DNA of 64,000 nt. It comes from an uncultured Lachnospiraceae bacterium. GTDB taxonomy: Bacteria; Bacillota; Clostridia; Lachnospirales; Lachnospiraceae. The notes beneath the pieces were generated by a model. That model ran no database searches, was not told the DNA's origin, and saw only the letters and a program-made list of their open reading frames with translations. Shown here piece by piece: positions 56,425 through 64,000 of the stretch; the stretch's first letter is position 1, and every line of letters begins with the position of its first letter. Location of the stretch: NCBI GenBank assembly GCA_900317555.1, contig ONHF01000005.1:62001-126000 (forward strand), in the 5' to 3' direction. The translations under genes and the position numbers were made by a program.

Positions 56425-57063
56425 TCAGCTCCCCTTTACTTTAATCGGATGCCTGATCACGGTTTTCAGTTTCTCAGGAGCAACCTTCCTGGCATCACTC
56501 AGATAAATCTCATGATGAAGACGCTTATCTGTAATATCCAGCTCATAACCCTGCTGCTCCATGAACTCATGCATCATAGCAACCGTAGCTGGCTCATCAT
56601 CATAAGAACCAATATGCATACACTGGACGCATAAACCTTCTTCAACAGTCAGGAACTCCACCTTGGAGAAATCCTGCTTTTTCTTTTTCATGGCTTCATC
56701 AACGGCCCATCGGAAATCATCCTCCGTTACGAAATCGGGAAGGCGGATTACAGAAATCCAATGGAAATCTTCTTTGTGAGCATAGTCGATTCCGTCTACA
56801 CCGTCTTGCCACCAGAATCCTTCCAACGGCGGAACAACATAATCGAAGTAACCATCAATCTGATGATTTCCCTTCTTGCTCATCTTGATTGTAAAGGCAA
56901 TTCCATATAGCAATCCGATAGACTGCTTGTATTCACCATCCTCCTGATTTGGATCACCGGTTCCGCGAACAGCGATATAATTCATTCTCGGCACCGTCAC
57001 GATACCAGGCTTATTCTTTGGCATGTAAAACTCTTTATATTCCTTCTTGAAATCAAATGCCAC
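56425..57063 (-). CDS. GyrI-like small-molecule-binding domain protein
   Basis: A 212-residue protein of the GyrI-like/SOUL-type superfamily: MAFDFKKEYKEFYMPK, PRMNYIAVRGTGDPN, IDGYFDYVVPPLEGFWWQDG and HEFMEQQGYELDITDKRLHHEIYLS. Related domains bind hydrophobic drugs or inhibit gyrase, either alone or as effector domain of AraC regulators. It follows the VOC gene by 6 bp and is 3 bp before the radical SAM gene. Confidence 0.88.
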   Translation of the reverse strand: MAFDFKKEYKEFYMPKNKPGIVTVPRMNYIAVRGTGDPNQEDGEYKQSIGLLYGIAFTIKMSKKGNHQIDGYFDYVVPPLEGFWWQDGVDGIDYAHKEDFHWISVIRLPDFVTEDDFRWAVDEAMKKKKQDFSKVEFLTVEEGLCVQCMHIGSYDDEPATVAMMHEFMEQQGYELDITDKRLHHEIYLSDARKVAPEKLKTVIRHPIKVKGS

Positions 57064-57069
57064 CGCAGT

Positions 57070-57486
57070 TTACCTCCCAGCATCCTTCTCTTCAAAAGGC
57101 TTATTCCATGAACCTATCTCAATCAGATTACCTTCCGGGTCAGCAATATAGCAGGTTCTCTGTCCCCAAGGTTCCAACTCAGGTTCTAATACTGGTGTTG
57201 CTCCATTCTCTACCGCATTCCTGAAAGCGGCATCCACTTCATCAAAGGTATCGACATAAAGAGCTATCTCCGAATGACCATTCAGACCCTTAACATACTC
57301 ATACCGTTGGCTTGTCATCTTCTCAAAATCTTTCCTGCCGTATAGCAGAAACAACGTTCCATCTTTCACAAGATATACATTAGAAGTATCCTCTGCTTCC
57401 TTAATCTCAAACCCAAGCACATCCCTATAAAAGCGAATCATCTTCGCCATATCCTCGACCAATAACCCAAAACCATCCAATCTCAT
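57070..57486 (-). CDS. VOC (glyoxalase/bleomycin-resistance) family protein
   Basis: A 138-residue two-beta-alpha-beta-beta-beta protein: RLDGFGLLVEDMAKMIRFYRDVLGF, NVYLVKDGTLFLLYG and CYIADPEGNLIEIGSWNKPF with the terminal metal-ligand-like Glu. VOC members include glyoxalase I, dioxygenases and drug-binding proteins; no specific function is deducible. The start overlaps the regulator gene by 4 bp. Confidence 0.88.
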   Translation of the reverse strand: MRLDGFGLLVEDMAKMIRFYRDVLGFEIKEAEDTSNVYLVKDGTLFLLYGRKDFEKMTSQRYEYVKGLNGHSEIALYVDTFDEVDAAFRNAVENGATPVLEPELEPWGQRTCYIADPEGNLIEIGSWNKPFEEKDAGR

Positions 57487-58412
57487 AACGCTGCATCCTC
57501 CTTGTAAATTGTTGTCATTTTCTGCACCATAAGTGCGATTTTCTTTCTTGCCTTTTTCGGTTCAAGCACTTCCGCCTTATCTCCGAATGTCATAATCCAG
57601 GTGATCAGATTATCCATGTCCGTATAATCCGCCGTAAAGAGAAGCCTGCCATCATCGTTTTCTGTAAAGCATAAAGGTCCGAACTCTTCTACCAACCGCC
57701 ACTTCTGGTCAGGTTCAAACAACGCCTTTACCTTAATCCCACCCGGAAAGATTCTTTCATTTGAGAGATCCGGCATTGTCACATCTCTGCATTCAAAAGT
57801 CTTTTCCGTTTTTTGAACGCCGTCCATGCGGTTAAGCTTGAACAGCCTGAAGTCCTTCCTTATCAGACACCATGCCCACAGATACCAGCTCGACCATCGA
57901 AACACCAGATAATATGGTTCAACCATTCGATCACTTTCCCCTGATGGAGCATAGTATCGAAACCTGATTAAATGTCTGTCTCCGATTGCATCCTGTATGG
58001 TCTCTATCTTCGGAGCCAGCGAATCCCGATACCACGATGACAGATCGATCAGAATGGAATCCCTGCCGGTAATGAACTCAGAGGATCCAGCCTGGATCTT
58101 CTCCATCAGCTGACCGTAATAACTGCTTCCACTCACGCTGTCTAGACTCCGCAGCCCTGCAAGGATCATCTGCATATCCTTTGATGTCAGGATTGTCCTG
58201 TCCATCCGGTATCCGTCCATAATACTGATACCGCCGCCGGTTCCCTGTGATGTACGGATAGGTATTCCTGCCTTGCAGAGATCTTCGATATCACGGTTTA
58301 TTGTTCTTTTTGAAACCTCAAACCTCTCTGCCAGCTCCGGTGCTGTAGTTTTCTCTTCCTGCAGCAGCACTGACAGTATTCCGATCAGCCTGTCTATCTT
58401 CATTCTGCTCAC
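57483..58412 (-). CDS. HTH-WYL transcriptional regulator (YafY type)
   Basis: A 309-residue regulator with an N-terminal HTH_11 domain (RLIGILSVLLQEEKTTAPELAERFEVSKRTINRDIEDLCKAGIP, cited in part) and a WYL domain (about 140-225) with a ligand-binding YYLVFRWSSWYLWAWC. WYL domains sense nucleic acid or small ligands. It is the first gene of the cassette, behind an operator it probably binds, and overlaps the VOC gene by 4 bp. Confidence 0.92.
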   Translation of the reverse strand: MSRMKIDRLIGILSVLLQEEKTTAPELAERFEVSKRTINRDIEDLCKAGIPIRTSQGTGGGISIMDGYRMDRTILTSKDMQMILAGLRSLDSVSGSSYYGQLMEKIQAGSSEFITGRDSILIDLSSWYRDSLAPKIETIQDAIGDRHLIRFRYYAPSGESDRMVEPYYLVFRWSSWYLWAWCLIRKDFRLFKLNRMDGVQKTEKTFECRDVTMPDLSNERIFPGGIKVKALFEPDQKWRLVEEFGPLCFTENDDGRLLFTADYTDMDNLITWIMTFGDKAEVLEPKKARKKIALMVQKMTTIYKEDAAL

Positions 58413-58437
58413 GCTCCGTATGTATCATATCAAAGTC

Positions 58438-58468
58438 AACATGACAACTGTATGTCATGTTTATTATA
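58438..58468 (-). promoter_or_regulatory. Operator/promoter of the WYL-VOC-GyrI cassette
   Basis: A perfect palindrome with 9-bp arms, AACATGACA (58438-58446), 6-bp spacer, TGTCATGTT (58453-58461), lies immediately downstream of a minus-strand TATAAT (58463-58468). The -35 is TTTACG, 17 bp upstream. The operator overlaps the start site, so the WYL regulator probably autoregulates the operon. Confidence 0.7.
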
Positions 58469-58498
58469 GCAGTCAAACTTTTTTTCGTAAACAAAAAT

Positions 58499-58538
58499 AG
58501 CCTGCAAGCATCAGGATTTCTCCCAACACCTGCAGGCT
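58499..58538 (-). terminator. Terminator after the prophage endolysin
   Basis: AGCCTGCA (58499-58506) pairs with TGCAGGCT (58531-58538), with extended pairing inside; the minus strand continues ATTTTTG. An 8-bp-arm palindrome AATAACGA-T-TCGTTATT (58540-58556) lies between it and the endolysin stop codon. Confidence 0.8.
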
Positions 58539-58559
58539 CAATAACGATTCGTTATTCAG

Positions 58560-60056
58560 TTAAACTCTCTTCACAAAATCAAGGCTGATCCATCCGATCC
58601 CGCTCTTCAGCCTTCCCCATGCAGAAGCACCCTTCCCGGGCTTCACTTCCACAATGGTATAAACACCAACCGGGCAAAACTGTACCCTGCCGTAATCCGT
58701 CCCCGGACCCTTCCTGATATTCAGATCGGAGATACTGACCTTCACCAGAAACGGCACCTTCTCCGCAGGCTCCGCCGCCTTCGGCTCATACATCACATTG
58801 CCGTCAGCATCGAACACCTTAAATCCCGGATTCTGATCCGCGCACTTCTTCGCATTGTCCAGAATTTTGAAAGCACCCTTCTGGCTCTTGCTGTCAGCCC
58901 AGCTCTTGCGGACACGGTACCACCGGATCACTTCACCGCCGCCGGAATCCTTCGCGTCATACTGCGTCAGGTTCCATTTCTCAATTATGGAGCAAAGCTT
59001 CTCCACATAAGTCAGGCTTGTGGCATAGCCGCCATCCTTGATGATCTGCACAGCCTTCTTATAATCCGTGCATCCCTTTAAGCCCTCATACCTGAGCTTC
59101 TTTCCGTTCTTCGCTCCAAGCAGATAAGCGGAATGATCGGCAATCGAATCCTCAATGCAGGGATACTTGCGGAAATCAGCCGTAATCGTTTCATAGCTTC
59201 CGTCCGTGTGCTGTTCCTGCGTCTTCTTCGTGTACTTGCTCTTGCCATCCCATGCGGATCCGCTCCAAGTATTCCCGGACAGGCTGCACTTCATCCCGAA
59301 GATATTGTTGGCATTCTGCGCAAGCTCGCTCTTACCATACCCGGATTCCAGAATGAACTGTGCCAGCGATACCGATGCCAGGATACCGCTTTTCTTCATA
59401 TCAGCCGTGAAAAGCTCACCGACCTTCTTGATCGCATCCGCCTCGGTCAGATCTTTCAAAACTGATGCCTGGGTACCCTTTGAAGCAGAACCGCCCCCGG
59501 ATCCCGAATCCGATCCCTGCAGAGCCTTCGTCACCTTCTCCGCCAGATCTCCCATCCGCGCATACATCCAGTTCCCCGGACAGCTTTTATTCGCAAACCA
59601 CCTGTGAACCGTCAGGATCATCTCACCGCTTTTCGGAGCATAATTCAGCGTCTTATCCTTACCCCCGAACCAGATCAGCTTATTCTTGCCGTTACGCTTG
59701 CAGATATCAACGCAAAGCTCGATCAGTCTCTGATACACAATATCTTTGAAAGCATATGGCTCCGTGGTATCAGACGCGCACTCAATCGTGATTGCCCTCT
59801 GGTCATTCGCCCCGGAAGAAGAACACCAGGAACGGTTCTTCTCTTCGACATACATCCCGACACGCCCATCCTTGTCGATTCCATAATTGCTGGATGCCTG
59901 TGTACTGCTCTTATAAAACCAGTCGCCCAGACCTTCCGCCGTACACTGACCGACAACACAATGAGGCGTGATCCTGTCAATCTCCATTGTCCTCTGCCCG
60001 GAATGATTCGGACTCAGTTTCGTATAAACTACCATCGGACTATTCGTGTATCCCAT
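58560..60056 (-). CDS. Phage endolysin: amidase plus glucosaminidase with SH3 domain
   Basis: A 498-residue modular lysin. An N-acetylmuramoyl-L-alanine amidase domain (about 10-180) has zinc-ligand histidine H32 in DRITPHCVV and ILTVHRWFANKSCPG; a glucosaminidase domain (about 205-345) has SVSLAQFILESGYGKSELAQNANNIFGM (quoted in pieces); a linker and a C-terminal SH3_3 domain (about 430-498, with DLNIRKGPGTDYG) bind the wall. The start codon overlaps the holin stop by 1 bp, so it is coupled to holin. Confidence 0.92.
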   Translation of the reverse strand: MGYTNSPMVVYTKLSPNHSGQRTMEIDRITPHCVVGQCTAEGLGDWFYKSSTQASSNYGIDKDGRVGMYVEEKNRSWCSSSGANDQRAITIECASDTTEPYAFKDIVYQRLIELCVDICKRNGKNKLIWFGGKDKTLNYAPKSGEMILTVHRWFANKSCPGNWMYARMGDLAEKVTKALQGSDSGSGGGSASKGTQASVLKDLTEADAIKKVGELFTADMKKSGILASVSLAQFILESGYGKSELAQNANNIFGMKCSLSGNTWSGSAWDGKSKYTKKTQEQHTDGSYETITADFRKYPCIEDSIADHSAYLLGAKNGKKLRYEGLKGCTDYKKAVQIIKDGGYATSLTYVEKLCSIIEKWNLTQYDAKDSGGGEVIRWYRVRKSWADSKSQKGAFKILDNAKKCADQNPGFKVFDADGNVMYEPKAAEPAEKVPFLVKVSISDLNIRKGPGTDYGRVQFCPVGVYTIVEVKPGKGASAWGRLKSGIGWISLDFVKRV

Positions 60057-60487
60057 TATTTCTCACCATCCTTTTCATCCTCTTCCTTCTCGCTGCGGTC
60101 ATGCAGCTGTTCCAGCACCTTCCTGAGTTTCACCGGAATAGGCAGCCCCAGATACGCGGCATTCTCCACCAGCGACAGTCCTTCATTGCTCAGATAGAAG
60201 AAAATGATCGCCGTTCTCAGCACGCCAGCTTCCCCGAAGATCTGTGTATCAAGCAGATGCCCGATACCTACCAGGGCAAAGATCAGCACCTTCCGGCAGA
60301 TACCCTTAAACCCTACGGCAGACGAAAGCTTCTTATCCGCCACCGCGCACATGACCCCTGTGATGTAATCCAGCACCACAAAAGCCAGGAGCGCATAAAG
60401 CAGGCCGTCATTTCCGCCCAGGAAATAACCAAGCCAGCCGCCTACTGCCGCAAAGATCGCCTGAATCACATTCCAAAACTCTTTCAT
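60056..60487 (-). CDS. Phage holin, TcdE/Cph1 family
   Basis: A 143-residue membrane protein with three to four hydrophobic segments: WNVIQAIFAAVGGWLGYFLG, YALLAFVVLDYITGVMCAV, and ALVGIGHLLDTQIF. Members form pores that let endolysin reach the wall and are also used for toxin release in clostridia. Directly upstream of the endolysin. A terminator-like hairpin 26 bp upstream may tune expression. Confidence 0.9.
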   Translation of the reverse strand: MKEFWNVIQAIFAAVGGWLGYFLGGNDGLLYALLAFVVLDYITGVMCAVADKKLSSAVGFKGICRKVLIFALVGIGHLLDTQIFGEAGVLRTAIIFFYLSNEGLSLVENAAYLGLPIPVKLRKVLEQLHDRSEKEEDEKDGEK

Positions 60488-60512
60488 CGCAAATCCTCCT
60501 TCGCATAAAAAT

Positions 60513-60534
60513 AGGGATAGCCGAAGCCATCCCT
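60513..60534 (-). terminator. Hairpin terminator between the tail fibre and holin genes
   Basis: AGGGATAGC and GCCATCCCT flank a CGAA tetraloop (TTCG on the minus strand), followed by TATTTTTA on the minus strand. Probably partial termination so that lysis genes are expressed less than structural genes. Confidence 0.65.
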
Positions 60535-60565
60535 TGAAAACAGATTATTCAGTTGCAAGCAGACC

Positions 60566-61972
60566 TTATGAACTTACCGTCTGCTCTGTCAGCGTATACG
60601 TGATCTTCATTGTCTTATCCGCATTCTTGACTACCGCCTGGCTCAGATTGCAGATCGTAGCCAGATACGGAGTCAGCAGCCAGGTGTATCTGTGCTGATT
60701 CAGATAAGCGCCGCCCCAGGCAAAGACATATTCCTTGTACTGGAAGAACTGTGTGGACACATTTCCGCAGCGTTCCCCGGCAAAGGTCGCAATCACGTTA
60801 TCATTCACATCGATCTCAAAATCACAGCCGATGATGATATCATTCAGAATACTCATGCAGCAGTCACAGCTTCCCGTTTCACCGATGCACCGAATCTTGG
60901 AAGTGAACCCTAGGCTTATCAGCGTCACGTCCGTGCTATTGGAGATATTGATCTTGTATACGCCGGTCTTGTCATAAGACGGCACATACAAATATCCGTT
61001 TCTCACCACAGCGCTTCTGTTTCCGGAAGGATAACTGGAATCCTCCCGGAAGCTTCCCACCGCCATCAGATGTGCGTTCGACAGCGTCCAGCTGCCTTCC
61101 GTAAATGTATAATCACTCTTCTTGATCTTTATCCAGAGCATCGTTGCATTCCCGGAAGAATTCGCCTGATTGGAGAAGCCATACCAGTACCCATCTCTGC
61201 CATCGCAGAAGATTCCATACGGTGTGTAGCTGCCATAGAACTTAAAGGTGGAACACTGCAGAACCGTCGTATCCTCCAGCACCAGTGTGGAGTCATCCAG
61301 CTTCTCATTCAGCCCGATATCAAACACCGGGATTCGGTACCTTTTGATCGTGACCGTATTACTTGCGTAGCCCAGAGAATAAAGCTTCGCATTCTCAAAA
61401 TCCACCGTCACTGTCCGGAACAAATCATTGATGAATCCATCTTCATCATTCAGACTGACCTTCTTGATCTGAAGCAGCGTAGTGTCCACCGCCACATCGG
61501 AGCCATAGGCGTTTGCCCCGCCATGCTTGGATGTAAGCCCGACCGCCGTGATCGTGCCGTTGCCCTGCGAAGGCGTAAACTCCCAGACGAACTTATAACC
61601 GTCTGTCAGCTTCGTACTCTCGGTCAGGTTCATGCTTCCCCTTTTCGTATTCGCCGTAGCATTAACATCATTGGAAGCATAAGCTACCGGCAGATTCGTT
61701 GACGGCTGATAAATGTTATCCGCCTGCTCCGTAATGGAACTTGGAAAAAGCAGGATGCCTCCGATCATGTTCGGGCAGATCGGAAGCAGCTCGTTATTCC
61801 AGGTCAGAGAATCATCATACTCCCCACCGGCCTTATACATGACACCCATCGGATTTACTCCCAGAATGTCATTGACGGCATTGGTGACCATGTTGGTCTC
61901 CGATACCGTCTCCACATTTCCTGTATTCTGGTCTTCCAGTTCAATGACCAGATTTCCTGTATATCTCTTCAT
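60566..61972 (-). CDS. Phage tail fibre / receptor-binding-like protein
   Basis: From ATG at 61972 (AAGGAGG five bases upstream; longer frame to 62020 rejected) the protein is 468 residues. It is beta-rich, low in charged helices, with repeat-like segments (DGRDGYWYGFSNQ, NGYLYVPSYDKTGVYKIN, YKEYVFAWGGAYLNQ) suggesting a beta-propeller or fibre domain. No catalytic motif is seen. Its position right after the tail-tip gene and before the lysis genes matches receptor-binding proteins of siphophages. Confidence 0.75.
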   Translation of the reverse strand: MKRYTGNLVIELEDQNTGNVETVSETNMVTNAVNDILGVNPMGVMYKAGGEYDDSLTWNNELLPICPNMIGGILLFPSSITEQADNIYQPSTNLPVAYASNDVNATANTKRGSMNLTESTKLTDGYKFVWEFTPSQGNGTITAVGLTSKHGGANAYGSDVAVDTTLLQIKKVSLNDEDGFINDLFRTVTVDFENAKLYSLGYASNTVTIKRYRIPVFDIGLNEKLDDSTLVLEDTTVLQCSTFKFYGSYTPYGIFCDGRDGYWYGFSNQANSSGNATMLWIKIKKSDYTFTEGSWTLSNAHLMAVGSFREDSSYPSGNRSAVVRNGYLYVPSYDKTGVYKINISNSTDVTLISLGFTSKIRCIGETGSCDCCMSILNDIIIGCDFEIDVNDNVIATFAGERCGNVSTQFFQYKEYVFAWGGAYLNQHRYTWLLTPYLATICNLSQAVVKNADKTMKITYTLTEQTVSS

Positions 61973-61982
61973 CGCAACCTCC

Positions 61983-63893
61983 TTAAGCGTTACTGCCCGG
62001 CACATCCACCACCATCGCAAAGCCTCCGATGCCGGATCTTCCGTTCTTCACATCCGAATAGTACCGTCTCATGGTTTCCTTGACTTCCCATTCATCCGCA
62101 TCCGTGAACACCTTCACCTGAAGCCTTCCGTTCTGTCTGCCATCACCGATCCGGAACAGATCCACATACTCTTCAATATCGATCCTGCCGTCCCATGCCG
62201 CCGAAGCACCCATGCTCTGACCGGAAATGGAAGCAATACACATTCCGGTATCCACCGCAGCCGTGCCGCCCTCGCAGCGCATATAAACATTGAAGATATT
62301 CGTATAGTTCGGCACCACATTCTCGATCGGATAATACAGAAGGATCGTATGTCTTCCCAAGTGCCAGTTTTCCTGCGGATAATGCACCGGAATCATCTGG
62401 TTATTGAACTCAAAGGAAAAGATCACATCCGCATGACCGTCCTCCTGCCAGCTCATCGGAAGAGATACCGTAATCGTCTGCTCTTCCGTGCTGCCGATCA
62501 CCACCGGCTCTTCCTCCGGATCTTCCGGATCCACAGGTACCCCGTCAACATTCACCGAAGGGATCACCACATCTCCGGAAGCCGTCACCGACCTTGTCAC
62601 CGGCTGAGCCGTCACATCTACGATCACCTGCCCGAAGAACTGCGCATGGTTCGCTTCAGTCGTAGCAAACTCGATGGAAATGATCTTCGTGTCCACATCC
62701 ACCACAGAAAATGCTGAAGCGTTAGTGAAGGTATGGATCCCGATCTTTCCTGCCTCGATCTGAGCCAGAAGCTCTGAAATGTTCTTATCGTTCTTACTCT
62801 TCGCCTGGGACAGCTTCGGATTCTTTCCCACGCACTTGATACTCTGCCTGCCGCCGATCTTGATGCTGTTCGATGTGATGCAGGCATACTTCGTGGCATC
62901 CGCTTGTCCACCGCTGAATGACAAAACATCGCCAACATCCAGTGCTGGATTTCCGATGGTATCCGAATCAAACGGCACGTAGTTCACGACGGCCAGATCA
63001 TTCAGGATATTCTCACAGAGTTGCCGCCTGGTCTCTTCCAGACCGAACTGCAGCAGAGGATTAACGCCCAGGTTCATCGTCAACCCATCATCCGGATCCA
63101 GTGCATAATACTCCGCAATCTGTGTCCGAAGGTTCGTTGAACTGACCGCTGTATATCGCGTGATAAAGTCCGAAAAGCTGGAAGTGAACCTGTGCTTCCT
63201 CTCAACTGTCAGAACCCGCGTATTCCCATACTTCCGAAGCTCCAGCTCCCCGGCTCTGTTGATCACGAAAAAACCGCCAAGCACCTGTCCCACATAGAAC
63301 AGCACATCGCGGTAAGTCTCAATATCATTATCAGAATAGATGGACAGGTTCTCGGTTCCGTTCGGCATCGCCTCAATGGTTGCCCTGTCCTGAGCCAGCG
63401 TCACATCACATGCCGTGCTACAGAGCACCATGAAGTCATAAGCGTTACCGATGGATTCCAGAGAAGTAAATGCCTTCTCGAACCGAACCATGTAATCATA
63501 GGCCTTGATCTCCAGGCACTTCGCTTTTCGGTTCGCCTCTGATACTTCAAAAATCCCCATCGGAATTCTCTCGTAGGAACCACCAGCCACCTGCAGGTGA
63601 TAGAAAAGCTCCACCTTCGCATCTTCCAGCGTATACCGGTTGATCTCGGAGAATAGCGATATCCCCATCTCAGCCGCATAAACCGTTCCCAGTTCTATCT
63701 CTGTGGATCCGCAGCACTGACTGGTAATATACCCGCTGCCCTTGACCATATCATCCTGATCAAACTCATAAACTGTTCCGGCAGTCGTTGTGATCCTGCC
63801 GGTCCAGTAATATTTTCTTGTATTCGCCTTCAGAGCCGGTTTCCCGACCCTCTTAGTAGCTAAATGTGATTTGCTTATTCTGCCTTGTCGCAA
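61983..63893 (-). CDS. Phage tail-tip / baseplate protein, probably 5'-truncated
   Basis: A 636-residue open frame; the family part starts around residue 28 (TRKYYWTGRITTTAGTVYEF) and includes GTVYAAEMGISLFSEINRYTLEDA, GIFEVSEANRKAKCLEIKAYDYMV and MPNGTENLSIYSDNDIE. These resemble siphophage tail-tip proteins; the C-terminal third (after about 460) is a beta-rich extension. The only available start near 63893 is TTG without a ribosome site, and it overlaps the 3' end of the MerR/TipAS gene, so the native N-terminus is probably lost. Confidence 0.78.
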   Translation of the reverse strand: MRQGRISKSHLATKRVGKPALKANTRKYYWTGRITTTAGTVYEFDQDDMVKGSGYITSQCCGSTEIELGTVYAAEMGISLFSEINRYTLEDAKVELFYHLQVAGGSYERIPMGIFEVSEANRKAKCLEIKAYDYMVRFEKAFTSLESIGNAYDFMVLCSTACDVTLAQDRATIEAMPNGTENLSIYSDNDIETYRDVLFYVGQVLGGFFVINRAGELELRKYGNTRVLTVERKHRFTSSFSDFITRYTAVSSTNLRTQIAEYYALDPDDGLTMNLGVNPLLQFGLEETRRQLCENILNDLAVVNYVPFDSDTIGNPALDVGDVLSFSGGQADATKYACITSNSIKIGGRQSIKCVGKNPKLSQAKSKNDKNISELLAQIEAGKIGIHTFTNASAFSVVDVDTKIISIEFATTEANHAQFFGQVIVDVTAQPVTRSVTASGDVVIPSVNVDGVPVDPEDPEEEPVVIGSTEEQTITVSLPMSWQEDGHADVIFSFEFNNQMIPVHYPQENWHLGRHTILLYYPIENVVPNYTNIFNVYMRCEGGTAAVDTGMCIASISGQSMGASAAWDGRIDIEEYVDLFRIGDGRQNGRLQVKVFTDADEWEVKETMRRYYSDVKNGRSGIGGFAMVVDVPGSNA

Positions 63894-64000
63894 TAGATTT
63901 GAATAGCATTATCCACGAACTCTGCAGTTCCTTCTCCGCCATACTCATCGATGTTCTTTGTAAAGTCACCGCCTCCTGAATACATCTTACCCAAGCCTCG
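63875..64000 (-). CDS. MerR-family regulator with TipAS domain (partial, C-terminus)
   Basis: At the right edge a minus-strand frame ends at 63875 with the residues RGLGKMYSGGGDFTKNIDEYGGEGTAEFVDNAIQIYCDKAE (quoted only as its start RGLGKMYSGGGDFTKNIDEY). That is the characteristic end of TipAS antibiotic-recognition domains of MerR-type regulators that bind thiopeptides and other drugs. The rest of the gene is beyond the window. It overlaps the start region of the tail gene by 19 bp. Confidence 0.75.
   Translation of the reverse strand, partial: RGLGKMYSGGGDFTKNIDEYGGEGTAEFVDNAIQIYCDKAE

Noticed and set aside
1-64000. CRISPR arrays, tRNA, rRNA genes
   Set aside because: No regular spaced repeats of 25-40 bp, no cloverleaf with GGTTCGA-type T arms, and no rRNA-like stretch was seen by eye.

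Overview
This window looks like a chromosomal segment of a Lachnospiraceae-type member of the Clostridia. I infer this from the gene content (clostridial PurF, RqcH, RNase Y, RimO-PgsA-CinA order, a GerMN lipoprotein, a SpoVB-like flippase, a 2-hydroxyacyl-CoA dehydratase activase, separate PyrB and PyrI) and from a moderately GC-rich core with purine-rich Shine-Dalgarno sites. I could not test the taxonomy. No rRNA, tRNA or CRISPR array was seen.

Layout. 1-610: 5' end of an efflux adaptor gene with a palindrome-rich promoter. 628-4086: purF, a cation diffusion facilitator and thiamine pyrophosphokinase. 4149-9988: a long leftward run yicC, gmk, rpoZ, rimO, pgsA, cinA, gtrA, glycosyltransferase. 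10110-20240: rqcH, a flippase, glgA, DAHP synthase, a NUDIX hydrolase, rny, recX and recA, the last with a promoter and LexA-type box. 20522-22764: a tight three-gene operon (rhomboid-like membrane protein without a visible protease active site, a sigma-factor-like protein lacking region 4, and an unrecognised protein). 23007-27257: a fused 1416-residue CoA-dehydratase activase. 27279-27693: a gene-free interval on the minus strand with its own promoter, several strong hairpins and a terminator, best explained as a large structured non-coding RNA. 27810-31111: glyA, a PAP2-like membrane protein and a glycosyltransferase. 31183-39237: comEA, a WalRK-like two-component pair, a GerMN lipoprotein, comEC, holA and a DUF1653 protein in one leftward operon. 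39319-46111: divergent arginine genes (GNAT, argJ, argB, argD, solute-binding protein to the left; argG to the right) around a symmetric control region. 46177-50114: a small conserved protein, pyrB, pyrI, nudC and a 3-hydroxyacyl-CoA dehydrogenase.

From about 50.1 kb the region becomes accessory. Two overlapping large serine recombinase genes are followed (in coordinate order) by a small protein, then a visibly AT-richer six-gene cassette (WYL regulator, VOC, GyrI-like, SPL-type radical SAM with a frameshift, GNAT-YoaP, TfoX N-domain) with a perfect 9-bp-arm palindromic operator at one end and a terminator at the other. Next comes a prophage remnant holding only tail-tip, fibre, holin and endolysin genes. 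Its first tail gene directly abuts the 3' end of a MerR/TipAS-type regulator at the window edge.

The items I consider most worth attention are the candidate structured RNA, the regulated SPL/GyrI/VOC/YoaP/TfoX cassette next to paired recombinases, the sigma-like/rhomboid-like operon, and the 5'-terminal hairpin covering the comEA start codon.
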